64,000 nt of DNA from Alphaproteobacteria bacterium WMHbin7. GTDB taxonomy: Bacteria > Pseudomonadota > Alphaproteobacteria > Rhodospirillales > WMHbin7. Positions 1-10,358 of this stretch are shown piece after piece. The stretch lies in assembly GCA_002753155.1 (NCBI GenBank), contig PDZW01000001.1:1-64000 (forward strand), read 5' to 3'. The notes under the pieces were generated by a model that was not told where the DNA came from, did not search any database, and saw nothing but the letters and a program-made list of their open reading frames with translations. The translations under genes were made by a program, and so were the position numbers. Position 1 is the stretch's first letter; the number at the start of each line of letters is the position of its first letter.

Positions 1-97
1 AACATTATTCCCGGAGGGCATGCCCTCCGCGACTGAATTGAAGCCACCCATGGCGGGCCTCCTGTGATGATGGTTGAAACAAACCAACCCAAACGCA

Positions 98-128
98 AAA
101 AGCCGCCCGGGGGTTCCGGGCGGCTTTT
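98..128. terminator. Intrinsic terminator-like hairpin, 13-bp perfect stem (AAAAGCCGCCCGG / CCGGGCGGCTTTT), 5-nt loop
   Basis: Read directly: AAAAGCCGCCCGG-GGGTT-CCGGGCGGCTTTT; A/T tracts on both sides so it could work in either direction. Confidence 0.85.
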
Positions 129-326
129 AGGCGCAATAAGGGCGGTAATGACTTTGCGTATATTCAACTGCGGGTGTTGCGTCAAGGGAAATTGTCAGGC
201 GCAAGGAAATAAGATCGAAAAAGTTAACAAACACATCGCCTGCCCAACGGCACGGTGGATCATGTCAATAAAAACCGTATTATACGCCAAATAGTCCGCA
301 TTCAGACGGCGTACAGGTAAGCAGAC

Positions 327-1175
327 CTATCGGCTTGCGGATGTCCCAGTCTCCTCCGGCTTCCACCAGTCGTCGGGGCCGCTGACTGGGCGCAGCCCCT
401 TGATCTCGGTCTTCATTTCCTTGGGAATGCACAGAAGATTGATGGTGATGGTGTTCCCGAAGGCGTTTTGCGGGTTCTTGTTGAAATTGTCGGGATTGAA
501 AAGCGGCGCCAGATGCCACCAGGCCCGATAGCCCAAGCTGTCGATCAGGCCGATCAGGTTCGGCGATTTTTCCCGCTCGTTGTTTTCGAGATAGATCAGC
601 GGGCGACAGCGGGCGATGGTTTCTCTGGCTCCTTCAAGCACCTCGGCCTCGGCTCCTTCGACATCGATCTTGATGAAATGCAGCTTGTTGAGCTTTAAGG
701 AATCGATGGCGATGACGGGCACCGGCTCTGTTCCCGGCGCATTTGCCTCTTTCATGCTGACATTGCCCAGATTGCCCGACAGGGCATAGCCATGGACGGG
801 GATGCCAGCCACCCCCCCGGCCTTTCCGGCGCAAGCGCGAAAGGCATCGACATTCATAATCGCGTTCAGGGCCAGGGTGCCGCTTAGCAGGTAAAACATG
901 GCGCGCTGGGGCTCGAAGGCAAAGACCCGCCCCTTGGGGCCGACCAGACGGGCCAGGGGCAGGGTCAGACCGCCCATATTGGCCCCAGCCTCGACGACGA
1001 TGTTTCCCGGCTTCACCAGAAGCTTGAAAAGCTGAATCTCGCTTTCGGAATACTCGCCGTACAGTTCAAGGCTTTTGCCGATATACATGTCGCTGCGCGT
1101 GTACATGACATGACCATAGCGGCCTTGCCTGACGGCAATCGCCTGGGCCGGGTCGGCTGAGGCCGGTTTGTTCAT
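327..1175 (-). CDS. FkbM-family SAM-dependent methyltransferase
   Basis: ORF with VVEAGANMGGLTLPLARLVGPKGRVFAFEPQ and FIKIDVEGAEAEVLEGA, typical of FkbM methyltransferases. Confidence 0.85.
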   Translation of the reverse strand: MNKPASADPAQAIAVRQGRYGHVMYTRSDMYIGKSLELYGEYSESEIQLFKLLVKPGNIVVEAGANMGGLTLPLARLVGPKGRVFAFEPQRAMFYLLSGTLALNAIMNVDAFRACAGKAGGVAGIPVHGYALSGNLGNVSMKEANAPGTEPVPVIAIDSLKLNKLHFIKIDVEGAEAEVLEGARETIARCRPLIYLENNEREKSPNLIGLIDSLGYRAWWHLAPLFNPDNFNKNPQNAFGNTITINLLCIPKEMKTEIKGLRPVSGPDDWWKPEETGTSASR

Positions 1176-1291
1176 GACATCCCCCGATGATCAAGCTTTA
1201 ACAACTTATTCTGCTTGGCTTTTTGTGTCCTGGCAACGGGATATGCTCTTGCGGGTTGCCACCTTCCCTTGGGGCGAGTACCTTCCCCCTC

Positions 1292-2455
1292 ATGGTCGAC
1301 ACCCAAGATATAGCCTCCTTCGCCAGCCGGGCCGCCGAGAGCCGTGGCCGCCTCCATCTTGAGGCGGAAAGCCGCACGCGCTCGCCCTTTCAGCGCGACC
1401 GCGACCGCATCATCCATTCGGCGGCCTTCCGCCGCCTGCAATACAAGACGCAGGTCTTCGTCTATCACGAGGGTGACAATTTCCGCACGCGCCTGACCCA
1501 TTCGCTGGAAGTGGCCCAGATCGCCCGCTCGATCAGCCGCCAGTTGGGTCTGGACGAGGATCTGGCCGAGGCTCTGGCGCTGGCCCATGATCTTGGTCAT
1601 CCGCCTTTCGGCCATGCCGGCGAGGATGCGCTGAAAGAGATGATGAAGCCCTTTGGCGGTTTCGATCACAATGCCCAGAGCCTGCGCGTGGTGACGCTGC
1701 TGGAAGCGCGCTATCCCGGTTTCGACGGATTGAATCTGACCTGGGAGACGTTGGAAGGCTTGGTCAAGCACAACGGGCCGCTTATGGCCTCGATGCCTGC
1801 CTATATCTCGGATTATCAGGCCCGGCACGATCTGGAACTCGCCACATGCCCTTCCGCCGAGGCCCAGGTGGCGGCTCTTTCCGACGACATCGCCTATAAC
1901 AATCACGATGTCGAGGACGGGTTGCGCGCCGGTCTCTTTAAGGTCGAGGATCTAGGGCCGATTCCCATCGTGGGTCCGTTGATCGAGGAAATTTCCAGGC
2001 GCCATCCTGTTCTGGATCAGGCCAGATTCATTCATACCCTGGTGCGCGAACTGATCGGCGCCATGGTCTTGGACCTGGTGGCGGAAACGCGAAGGCGGGT
2101 GGCCGATGCCCAGCCGAAAACGGCATCCGATGTGCGCCATCTGGGGCGTCCCTTGGCCGGATTCTCAGACGAGATGGTTAAGGCCGATCGGGCGCTTAAA
2201 GATTTCCTGTTCGCTCACATGTATCGCCACTACAAGGTCAACCGCATGACCAGCAAGGCCAGGCGCGTGGTCAAGGATCTCTTCACCCTGTTCCTGGCAG
2301 AGCCGGAATGCCTGCCCGAGGAATGGCGCGAGCGCGCGGGAGCCAAGGGTGCTGCCGAGACGGCGCGGCTGGTCTGCGATTATGTGGCGGGCATGACCGA
2401 CCGTTTCGCTTTGGAAGAGCACCGCCGCTTGTTCGATCTTCAGGTCACGCCATGA
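1292..2455 (+). CDS. Deoxyguanosinetriphosphate triphosphohydrolase-like protein (HD domain)
   Basis: [27 protein letters not shown]...[15 protein letters not shown]...[19 protein letters not shown]; start taken at ATG 1292. Confidence 0.9.
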   Translation: MVDTQDIASFASRAAESRGRLHLEAESRTRSPFQRDRDRIIHSAAFRRLQYKTQVFVYHEGDNFRTRLTHSLEVAQIARSISRQLGLDEDLAEALALAHDLGHPPFGHAGEDALKEMMKPFGGFDHNAQSLRVVTLLEARYPGFDGLNLTWETLEGLVKHNGPLMASMPAYISDYQARHDLELATCPSAEAQVAALSDDIAYNNHDVEDGLRAGLFKVEDLGPIPIVGPLIEEISRRHPVLDQARFIHTLVRELIGAMVLDLVAETRRRVADAQPKTASDVRHLGRPLAGFSDEMVKADRALKDFLFAHMYRHYKVNRMTSKARRVVKDLFTLFLAEPECLPEEWRERAGAKGAAETARLVCDYVAGMTDRFALEEHRRLFDLQVTP

Positions 2456-4194
2456 ACAATTGCTTTCGTCAGTTTGAAACCGTGGTCAAACATGCCCTGA
2501 TGGGTCTGGTGCCCGAGGGCATCGATCTCTCGCGGGTGGCGGTTGAACCACCCAGGGATGCCAGCCATGGCGACATGGCGACCAATGCGGCCATGGTGCT
2601 GTCCAAGCAGGCGGGCATGGCGCCCAAATCCATCGCCGAACCCTTGGCCGAACGTTTGCGGGGTCATCCCGATGTCGTTTCCGTTTCGGTGGCGGGACCG
2701 GGCTTCATCAATTGGCGACTGTCCGATTCCTTCTGGCGCGCTCAGCTTTCCCTGATTTTGAAAACGGGGACGGGCTGGGGTGATTCGCAAATGGGCGGTG
2801 GTCGGAAGGTCAATCTGGAATATGTGTCGGCCAATCCCACGGGGCCTATGCATATCGGCCATGCCCGAGGCGCTGTTGTCGGCGATGCCCTGGCAGCACT
2901 TCTGGAAAAGGCAGGATTTGCTGTCACCCGCGAATATTATATCAACGATGCCGGGGCTCAGGTCGATGTGCTGGCCCGTTCGGTCCATCTGCGCTACCTG
3001 GAGGCGCTGGGCTGCGAGATTGGGGAGATTCCCGAAGGACTTTATCCCGGCGACTATCTGAAGCCTGCGGGCGAGGCCTTGGCCTTTCATCACGGCGACA
3101 TATGGAAGGATCTGCCCGAGGATCGGTGGCTGGGCGAATTTAGGCATTTCGCCGTCAATGCCATGATGGACATGATCCGGGAAGATCTATCGGCGCTGGG
3201 CGTCGTCCATGCCGTCTTTACCTCCGAGCGCGCCATGGTCGAGGCCGGTGCCGTCGATGCGGCGCTTAAAAGCCTGGAAGAGCGCGGCTTGATCTATACC
3301 GGCGTGCTGGAGCCGCCCAAGGGCAAGACGCCCGATGATTGGGAGCCCCGGCCACAGACCCTGTTCAAGGCCACCGAGTTCGGCGATGACGTGGACCGCC
3401 CGCTTAAGAAATCCGATGGCACCTGGACCTATTTCGCCTCCGACATCGCCTATCACAAGCAAAAGTTCGACCGCGGCTTCCCCGTCATGATCGATGTCTG
3501 GGGGGCCGACCACGGCGGCTATGTCAAACGCTTGCAGGCCGCCGTCAAGGCCATCACCGAAGGCAAGGGGGCTCTCGACGTCAAGCTGTGCCAGATGGTG
3601 AGTCTCCTCAAGAATGGCGAGCCCTTCAAGATGAGCAAGCGGGCAGGCACCTTCGTGACATTGCGCGATCTCATCGACGAAGTGGGCAAGGATGTCGTGC
3701 GCTTCATCATGCTGACCAGGAAGAACGACGCCCAGCTCGATTTCGATCTCGACAAGGTTCGCGAGCAGTCTCGCGACAATCCGGTCTTCTATGTGCAATA
3801 TGCCCATGCAAGGGCCTGTTCCGTGGCCAGACATGGCGCCGAGATGTTCGAAGGCGACGATCTGTCAGACGCTGCCCTGTCCAGGCTGGACCTCTCGGCC
3901 CTGACAGATTCGGATGAAATGGCGCTGATCCGCCTTATGGCCGGTTGGCCCCGCTTGATCGAAGCCGCCGCCGAGTCGCACGAACCGCACCGTCTGGCCT
4001 ACTATCTGGGAGACCTGGCGGGGGGCTTTCACAGCCTGTGGAATCGGGGCCGGGATGAAGCAGAACTGCGGTTTTTGATTGCCGAAAAGCCGGAATTGTC
4101 CTTGGCCCGCTTGGCATTGGTGCGCGGGCTGGCAGTTGTGATAGCCTCGGGGCTGAAAGTGTTCGGGGTTGAACCTGTCTTGGAGATGCGCTGA
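2452..4194 (+). CDS. argS: Arginyl-tRNA synthetase
   Basis: Class I signature [22 protein letters not shown]; overlaps the dGTPase stop (ATGA). Confidence 0.95.
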   Translation: MNNCFRQFETVVKHALMGLVPEGIDLSRVAVEPPRDASHGDMATNAAMVLSKQAGMAPKSIAEPLAERLRGHPDVVSVSVAGPGFINWRLSDSFWRAQLSLILKTGTGWGDSQMGGGRKVNLEYVSANPTGPMHIGHARGAVVGDALAALLEKAGFAVTREYYINDAGAQVDVLARSVHLRYLEALGCEIGEIPEGLYPGDYLKPAGEALAFHHGDIWKDLPEDRWLGEFRHFAVNAMMDMIREDLSALGVVHAVFTSERAMVEAGAVDAALKSLEERGLIYTGVLEPPKGKTPDDWEPRPQTLFKATEFGDDVDRPLKKSDGTWTYFASDIAYHKQKFDRGFPVMIDVWGADHGGYVKRLQAAVKAITEGKGALDVKLCQMVSLLKNGEPFKMSKRAGTFVTLRDLIDEVGKDVVRFIMLTRKNDAQLDFDLDKVREQSRDNPVFYVQYAHARACSVARHGAEMFEGDDLSDAALSRLDLSALTDSDEMALIRLMAGWPRLIEAAAESHEPHRLAYYLGDLAGGFHSLWNRGRDEAELRFLIAEKPELSLARLALVRGLAVVIASGLKVFGVEPVLEMR

Positions 4195-5135
4195 TGAGCG
4201 ACAAGCCCAACCGTGAGCGGATGGAGCCGGAACTCGGCCAGGATCTGTTGGATATTTTGCCTGATCGCGCTATCGGCGGAATGGGGGGCGCTGCGTTGCC
4301 GCCGCGCCCGCTGCCGCGCAAGAAGCGTCAGGGCTTCCTTTTGTGGTTTCTGCTGTTCTTTCTGGCTTCAGGCGCAGCCGTCGCCACCTGGTGGTGGGCG
4401 GTCAGCGGTTCCAAGTCGACAGGGAGCGAGGCCGAGGTGCCGCTGGTCAAGGCGGATCAGCGTTCCTATAAAAGCAAGCCGACAACGCCAGGCGGCATGG
4501 AAGTGCCCGATCAGGACAAGATGGTCTATAATCGCCTGAGCGCTTCCGAGGAGGCAAACAGGCAGCCGGTCGAGCGACTGCTGCCACCGCCCGAGATTCC
4601 GCAAGCCCCTCCGATGCCCTCTCCCCTGGCAGCCGCTCCCGTGGCTCCGGTCGTGCCTGTGACGCCTGTTCCCTCGGCCCCTCCGCCGATCATTCCCGAT
4701 CTGCCTCAGGTGTCACAGAAGGAAACGCCCAGGGCCCAGCCGCCCAGCATGGGGGCCGCAGCACCTCCGGAACCGGCGCCGCTGGAGCCGCCCCCATTGG
4801 CCAAGCCACCAGCACCTGCAAAGCCCGCCGCCAAGAGCAGCGACGTGACGGTCAAGATTGCCGACGTTCCCAAGGCTTCGGCGGGCGGAGCTTGGCTGGT
4901 GCAGTTGGTCGCCATCACCGATGAAGCCGCCACGAGCCGGGAATGGGGACGGATTCAAAAAGCCAACAGCGATCTTTTGGGCGCGCTCAGCCTGGATGTG
5001 CAGAAAGCCGATCTGGGGGCCAAGGGAATCTTCTATCGCCTAAGGGCAGGAAGCCTGGAAAGTAAGGAAGCCGCCCAGCAACTTTGCAGCCAGTTGGCCG
5101 CCCGCAAGCAGGGGTGCATCGTTGTCCGTAGATAG
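4194..5135 (+). CDS. SPOR-domain membrane protein with proline-rich linker
   Basis: Single TM segment, Pro/Ala-rich linker, C-terminal WLVQLVAITDEAATSREWGRIQ...GIFYRLRAGSLESKEAAQQLCSQLAARKQGCIVVR. Confidence 0.85.
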   Translation: MSDKPNRERMEPELGQDLLDILPDRAIGGMGGAALPPRPLPRKKRQGFLLWFLLFFLASGAAVATWWWAVSGSKSTGSEAEVPLVKADQRSYKSKPTTPGGMEVPDQDKMVYNRLSASEEANRQPVERLLPPPEIPQAPPMPSPLAAAPVAPVVPVTPVPSAPPPIIPDLPQVSQKETPRAQPPSMGAAAPPEPAPLEPPPLAKPPAPAKPAAKSSDVTVKIADVPKASAGGAWLVQLVAITDEAATSREWGRIQKANSDLLGALSLDVQKADLGAKGIFYRLRAGSLESKEAAQQLCSQLAARKQGCIVVRR

Positions 5136-6138
5136 GGTCCTTCCCAGGGCGGCTATCGTCGGCATCGCCGGGTCAACTCTCAGTTCGGAAGAGCTTCAGC
5201 TTTTTTCCCAGACCCAGCCACTGGGCTTCATCCTGTTTGCAAGAAACATTGTAAATAAAAGCCAAGTCAAGGAGTTGGTGGCCGATCTTCGCAATTCGGT
5301 TAATCATAATGCGCCTGTCCTTATCGACCAGGAAGGAGGACGGGTCCAGCGTTTGAAGCCCCCGATCTGGCGCCAGGCCCCACCGGCTCGCATCTTCGGA
5401 GACCTGGCCGGCAGAGACTTGGCTAGGGCCCGCCAGGCAGTACGTCTCAATGCGCTTCTGATCGGGCGCGAACTGGCCGAATTGGGCATTGATGTCGATT
5501 GTGCCCCGGTGGTCGATGTTCCCTCGGCGGGGGCTCATGACGTGATCGGCGACCGGGCCTATTCCCATTCGCCAGCCCTGGTGGCCGAGCTTGGCCGTGC
5601 GGCCATCGAGGGCTTTCTGGATGCCGGGGTCATTCCCATGATCAAGCATATTCCGGGGCACGGCCGCGCCCGCGTCGACAGCCACGAGGCCCTGCCCGTG
5701 GTCGATGCCGATGCCCAGACTTTGGAGCGCAGCGATTTTATTCCGTTTCAAGCCCTGGCCGATGCGCCCATGGCGATGACCGCCCATATCGTCTATACGG
5801 CCCTGGACGCCAGACACCCAGCCACCTCGTCTTCGGTCGTCATTACCCAACTGATTCGCAAGGCGATGGGCTTCAAGGGATTCTTGATTTCGGACGATCT
5901 GTCGATGAAGGCGCTTTCGGGCAGTTACTCGGAAAAAACCGCTTCGGCGCTGAAGGCCGGGTGCGATGCCGTGCTTCACTGCAACGGCAAGATGGACCAA
6001 ATGCAAGAGGTGCTGGCCGCAGCGCCTGCCTTGTCGCGGGCCAGCAACGAGCGGCTGGAACGGGCCTATGCCATGCTTTCCGAAAGCGATGAAACGGCAA
6101 GCCTAGCCGATCTCGAACAGCTTTTGTCTGATGCCTGA
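5122..6138 (+). CDS. nagZ: Beta-N-acetylhexosaminidase (GH3)
   Basis: LIDQEGGRVQRLKPP, KHIPGHGRARVDSHEALPVV, FLISDDLSMKALSG. Confidence 0.92.
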   Translation: MSVDRVLPRAAIVGIAGSTLSSEELQLFSQTQPLGFILFARNIVNKSQVKELVADLRNSVNHNAPVLIDQEGGRVQRLKPPIWRQAPPARIFGDLAGRDLARARQAVRLNALLIGRELAELGIDVDCAPVVDVPSAGAHDVIGDRAYSHSPALVAELGRAAIEGFLDAGVIPMIKHIPGHGRARVDSHEALPVVDADAQTLERSDFIPFQALADAPMAMTAHIVYTALDARHPATSSSVVITQLIRKAMGFKGFLISDDLSMKALSGSYSEKTASALKAGCDAVLHCNGKMDQMQEVLAAAPALSRASNERLERAYAMLSESDETASLADLEQLLSDA

Positions 6139-6835
6139 ATTCCTGCCCGATCTGCTGCTGATTTCCGCCTGGGTGGTGCCTGTCTTGCTGGCCATCACGC
6201 TTCACGAGGCGGCGCACGGTTTTGTCGCCTGGAAACTGGGCGACCAGACGGCCTGGATGTTGGGCCGCGTGACCTTCAATCCCATCCGCCATATCGACCC
6301 CTTCGGGACCGTTATTTTGCCCGGCCTGCTGATTCTGACCGGGGCGCCGATTCTCTTCGGCTTTGCCAAACCCGTGCCGGTGAATGGGGCCAATCTTAGA
6401 AATCCCCGCTTCGGCATGGTCCTGGTGGCGGCTGCGGGTCCTGGAATCAATCTGGCCCTTGCCTTCGTTTCGGCCCTGCTTTTGACCCCTTTGACCCCCA
6501 TCTTGATGGGGGACGAGGTCGATCTGGCTTGGCGCTGGCTGGGGGCAAATCTTTATAATGCTATTCAAATCAACTGCGTATTGGCTGTGTTCAACCTTCT
6601 GCCCTTGCTTCCCCTGGATGGGGGGCGCATTCTGGCCGGCCTGCTGCCCAGGCCCCTGGGGATAAGATTCGCACGCACGGAACGCGCAGGCTTATTGATC
6701 CTGCTGGGCGTTTTGTTCATCCTGCCGCTTCTTGGCCTGGTCCTGGGCTTTCATCTGAACATCCTGGGGCCTCTGGTCGGCCTGCCCGCCGAATGGCTGG
6801 CCGGACAATTCGTGGCACTGACGGGACTGCAATGA
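6131..6835 (+). CDS. Site-2 protease family (M50) membrane metalloprotease
   Basis: ITLHEAAHGFVAWKLGD (HExxH) and NLLPLLPLDGGRIL. Confidence 0.88.
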   Translation: MPEFLPDLLLISAWVVPVLLAITLHEAAHGFVAWKLGDQTAWMLGRVTFNPIRHIDPFGTVILPGLLILTGAPILFGFAKPVPVNGANLRNPRFGMVLVAAAGPGINLALAFVSALLLTPLTPILMGDEVDLAWRWLGANLYNAIQINCVLAVFNLLPLLPLDGGRILAGLLPRPLGIRFARTERAGLLILLGVLFILPLLGLVLGFHLNILGPLVGLPAEWLAGQFVALTGLQ

Positions 6836-7653
6836 GCGACAACGAGGCCTTGTTCGAGGAAGACGACCAGCGGCGCAAGGACGAGGACGCTGCGACCACG
6901 CTTGTCATCGACATTGCGGGCTATGAAGGCCCGATCGATGTGCTGCTGGCCCTGGCCCGCGAGCAGAAGGTGGACCTGACCCGCATTTCCATTCTGCAAC
7001 TGGCCGATCAGTATCTGGCCTTCATTCTGCGCATTCGCCACACCCATTTGGAACTGGCCGCCGATTATCTGGTGATGGCGGCCTGGCTGGCCTATCTAAA
7101 GTCGCGCCTGCTGTTGCCTGAGCCTCCGGCGGGCGAGGAGCCCTCGGCGGCCGACATGGCGGCGGCGCTGACCTACCAATTGCAGCGCCTGGAAGCCATG
7201 CAGGCGGCGGGCAAGCGCCTGATGGCCCTGCCGCGCCTGGGCATCGATGTCTTCAAGCGCGGCATGCCCGAGGATTTGCGGCCCGAGCGGCTGGTGGTCT
7301 ATGACCTGACGCTGTACGAGCTTTTGAAATCCTATTCCGATTTCAAACGGCGCGAGCAGTCCTCGACCATGACCATCGAGGCTATGGAGCTTTATGCCAT
7401 CGACGAGGCCTTGAAACGCCTGGAGCATCTGGTCGGGCGCGTGCCGGGTTGGCATACCCTGTTCAGCTTCCTGCCCACCGATCTGGTCGGCAATGGCCTT
7501 CTGTCCCGCTCGATTTTGGCCTCGTCCTTCGTGGCCACCCTTGAATTGACTCGTCTTGGCAAGCTGGAGCTGCGCCAGGAAGGGCCGTTCGAACCCATCT
7601 ATATCCGTCCGGGCGGCGTTTCCGCCCCAACTTCATCCGAAGCACCCTCATGA
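6834..7653 (+). CDS. scpA: Segregation and condensation protein A
   Basis: GYEGPIDVLLALAREQKVDLTRISILQLADQYLAFI; next to scpB; start taken at ATG 6834. Confidence 0.93.
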
Positions 7654-8627
7654 CCGATATATCCGAAGACGATCTGCCCCTCCATCCCGAAGCGCTTGAG
7701 GAAGGCGAGGCGGGACTTGACGATCTCGAAGCGCTGGAAGAAGCCCTTTCCGGCCAGGACGAGGGGGAAGCCCTTTCTGAAGTCGAGAAGGTCTTCGAGG
7801 CCAATCAGCCCGGCCCTTACGATTCCTTTCGCAGTCTGCGCATCGTGGAAGCGCTTTTGTTTGCATCGGCCGAGCCGATGAGCGTCGAGGCCATCGCCAG
7901 TCGACTGCCGCCCGAAGCCGACGTGCCGGAATTGCTGGAAACCCTGCGCAGCCAATATGCCAATCGCGGAATCAATCTGTTTCGCGTGGGCGAGACCTGG
8001 GTCATCCGCACCGCGCCCGATCTGGGCTCGGCCCTGAAGATCGAGGGAACGGAAACCCGGCGCCTCTCTCGGGCCGCCGTCGAGACGCTGGCCATCATCG
8101 CCTATCATCAGCCCTCGACCCGGGCCGAGATCGAGGAAATACGCGGTGTTGCCTTGTCCAAGGGCACGCTGGACACCTTGTTCGAAGCGGGATGGATCAA
8201 GCCCCGTGGGCGAAAGAAGGTGCCGGGCCGCCCGGTGATGTGGGTGACCACGCCTTCTTTCCTCGATCACTTCGGGCTGGAAAGCACGGACGATCTGCCG
8301 GGTGTCGAGGAATTGAAGGCCTCGGGCCTTTTGGATTCGCGTCCCACGATGTACGGCGCCTCGGCCCATGAGGATGCCGCCCTTCCCGAGGCGGGGCCCA
8401 CGGTGGCCGCCGAAGGCAGCGTCGAGGAGGAGGCCATCGAGCCGATGATCGAGGAGCCTTCGGAGGCTAAGGCCGATCCGGAAGACGACGAGGATGATGC
8501 CGACGACGACGATGACGATGAGGACTCGGACGACGACGATGATGACGACGACGATGATGACGACGACGAGCCCTTGCCCTTCACCCATCCGGCGCCCGAC
8601 AAAAGCGACGAGGAAGAGGACGTTTAA
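7650..8627 (+). CDS. scpB: Segregation and condensation protein B with poly-Asp/Glu C-terminal tail
   Basis: RIVEALLFASAEPMSVEAIASRLP...ETLAIIAYHQPSTRAEIEEIRGV...; acidic low-complexity tail. Confidence 0.92.
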   Translation: MTDISEDDLPLHPEALEEGEAGLDDLEALEEALSGQDEGEALSEVEKVFEANQPGPYDSFRSLRIVEALLFASAEPMSVEAIASRLPPEADVPELLETLRSQYANRGINLFRVGETWVIRTAPDLGSALKIEGTETRRLSRAAVETLAIIAYHQPSTRAEIEEIRGVALSKGTLDTLFEAGWIKPRGRKKVPGRPVMWVTTPSFLDHFGLESTDDLPGVEELKASGLLDSRPTMYGASAHEDAALPEAGPTVAAEGSVEEEAIEPMIEEPSEAKADPEDDEDDADDDDDDEDSDDDDDDDDDDDDDEPLPFTHPAPDKSDEEEDV

Positions 8628-9532
8628 TCCTTCAAAAAACCCGCCACGGCTTCAGCCGCGTCTTCCGCAGCGAAGTTGTTGAAGAAGTGGTCGGCGTCGG
8701 GAATGGTGACCAGCCTGACCTTCTTGCCGTCGGCCAGGGGTTTCACCGCTTCGGGCAGGCCTTTGATCAATTGATCGTCGCTAGCCGCCACCACCAGCAC
8801 CGGCACCCGGATGCGGGGCAGCAGGGCAGGGGTATGAAAGCGGGGCTCGGCCCGATAATAGCTTTCGAAGGCGGCGGCGCTGACGCTGGTGGCCGGACAG
8901 GCCAGGAAATCCGTTTGCGCCATCATCTCGCCGCCCTTGCCTGCCTTGACCAGGGCTAAGGCCCTGGCGAGAGGCTCATCCAGGGATTTTCCGAAGCGCG
9001 CCTGATACTGCTCGCGCGCACTGGTCTCGTTCCAGGTCATGGGTGCCAGCAGGATCACCTTGGTCACCACCGGGTCCGGGCGTTCGGCGGCGAACCAAGC
9101 GGTCTGGGCGCCGCCCCGTGAATGGCCCATCAGGGCCACCTTCGTAGCTCCCTGGCTCTTCAGCCAAGCCAGCCAGGCGCCGATATCGTCCAGCGCGTCG
9201 GTATAGAGATGCCGGTGCGGGACCATGCAGTCATACATGCCCTTGCGGTCGCCCAGCCCCAGATTGAGTGTCAGAGCCAGCGTGTTGACGCCGTGTCCGG
9301 CAAGGTGGGTTTGCATGGATGTGATGATCTGCATGCCGTTATGGGCCAGCGTGCCGTGCGTGATCAGCACCACCCCGTCCTTGATGTGCTTGCCGGGGGC
9401 CAGAGACAATTGGGCATTCAGGGTCAATCCGCCTTTGCCGGATATCTGCACGGCTTTTCCCTCGGCCCAGGCGGGCGTTGCGCAAAGACCAAGGGCAAGG
9501 GCGAATGCAAAAAAGAGCAGGAACTTCTTCAT
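8624..9532 (-). CDS. Secreted alpha/beta hydrolase
   Basis: Signal peptide MKKFLLFFAFALALGLCATPAWA; nucleophile elbow GHSRGGAQ; DADHFF; start taken at 9532. Confidence 0.8.
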   Translation of the reverse strand: MKKFLLFFAFALALGLCATPAWAEGKAVQISGKGGLTLNAQLSLAPGKHIKDGVVLITHGTLAHNGMQIITSMQTHLAGHGVNTLALTLNLGLGDRKGMYDCMVPHRHLYTDALDDIGAWLAWLKSQGATKVALMGHSRGGAQTAWFAAERPDPVVTKVILLAPMTWNETSAREQYQARFGKSLDEPLARALALVKAGKGGEMMAQTDFLACPATSVSAAAFESYYRAEPRFHTPALLPRIRVPVLVVAASDDQLIKGLPEAVKPLADGKKVRLVTIPDADHFFNNFAAEDAAEAVAGFLKD

Positions 9533-9548
9533 GCGGATGTCTCCTCGT

Positions 9549-10331
9549 TCAAGTATTCCCATCCAGCCAGGCCCGGGCCGTTCTGGCGGCGAGGTCCAGC
9601 GCCTCCAGGGCGCCGCTGTTCTCGCCTTTTTCGAAATCGTCGCCCGATTGTGCCATCTGGTTGGTGACATGGGCAAAGCAGATCAGGGGAAGGTTTTTCG
9701 CCGTCGAGAGGGCATAAAGGGCGGCGGCTTCCATTTCGACGGCCAGGATGCCCTCTTTGCGGTGTGCTGCGATGGCCTCTTCGGTTTCCCGATAGGGGGC
9801 GTCGGTGGTCCAGACGGTTCCGCGTTCCAGGTTCGCAAGACCGCTTAAGCGTTCCAGCACCAGGGGAGAAGCCTTCGAGAATCGCCCGGGGGGCAGATAG
9901 TGATAGCTGGTACCCTCGTCGCGCAGCGCCTGCTCGATCAGAATGAAATAGGGGGGGGGACGAAGGGGGGAAATCTGCCCCGACGAGGTGATGCTGATCA
10001 GGAAGCGGCAGCCGCTGGCGAACATCTGCTCGGCCACCAGCACGGCATAAGGAGCGCCCACGGCGCAGCCGACGATGCCCAAGTCGAGACCATCCCAGGC
10101 AAAGCGCCACATCTCGGAATGGTAACAGGCCCAGTGGGAAACAGCATGTGCCTGCCCGCTTCGCTTGAGATAGCGCACCATGTCGCCGTCGGGATCGAGC
10201 AGGCACAGCTCGGGCACGTCGTCATGACTAAGCTCGCGCTGGCGCCTGGCTTCGCGCAGCAGGTTGGCGGGCTGGAAAACGGAAGGCGCTTGCGTGTCCT
10301 TGAGGGTGAGGAGGGGGTGCATGCCTTTCAT
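9549..10331 (-). CDS. Nucleoside phosphorylase-like protein
   Basis: ISITSSGQ..., VWTTDAPYRETEEAI, GILAVEMEAAALYALS (PNP/UDP phosphorylase family). Confidence 0.82.
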   Translation of the reverse strand: MKGMHPLLTLKDTQAPSVFQPANLLREARRQRELSHDDVPELCLLDPDGDMVRYLKRSGQAHAVSHWACYHSEMWRFAWDGLDLGIVGCAVGAPYAVLVAEQMFASGCRFLISITSSGQISPLRPPPYFILIEQALRDEGTSYHYLPPGRFSKASPLVLERLSGLANLERGTVWTTDAPYRETEEAIAAHRKEGILAVEMEAAALYALSTAKNLPLICFAHVTNQMAQSGDDFEKGENSGALEALDLAARTARAWLDGNT

Positions 10332-10358
10332 CCTAGTTTCTTTCGCCTTGCATGGGGA

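Noticed and set aside
64-294. 76-aa ORF MMMVETNQPKRKKPPGG...
   Set aside because: Reads straight through the strong terminator-like hairpin at 98-128; unlikely to be a real gene.
1172-1906. Long minus-strand ORF (244 aa) opposite the dGTPase gene, and many similar antisense ORFs
   Set aside because: GC-rich shadow ORFs opposite well-supported genes; no recognisable domains.
8267-8602. Minus-strand poly-Ser ORF
   Set aside because: Reverse complement of the poly-Asp coding tract of scpB; no independent coding evidence.
8763-8774. TTGATCAATTGATC, FNR-box-like sequence
   Set aside because: Lies inside the hydrolase coding sequence with no nearby promoter; likely chance.
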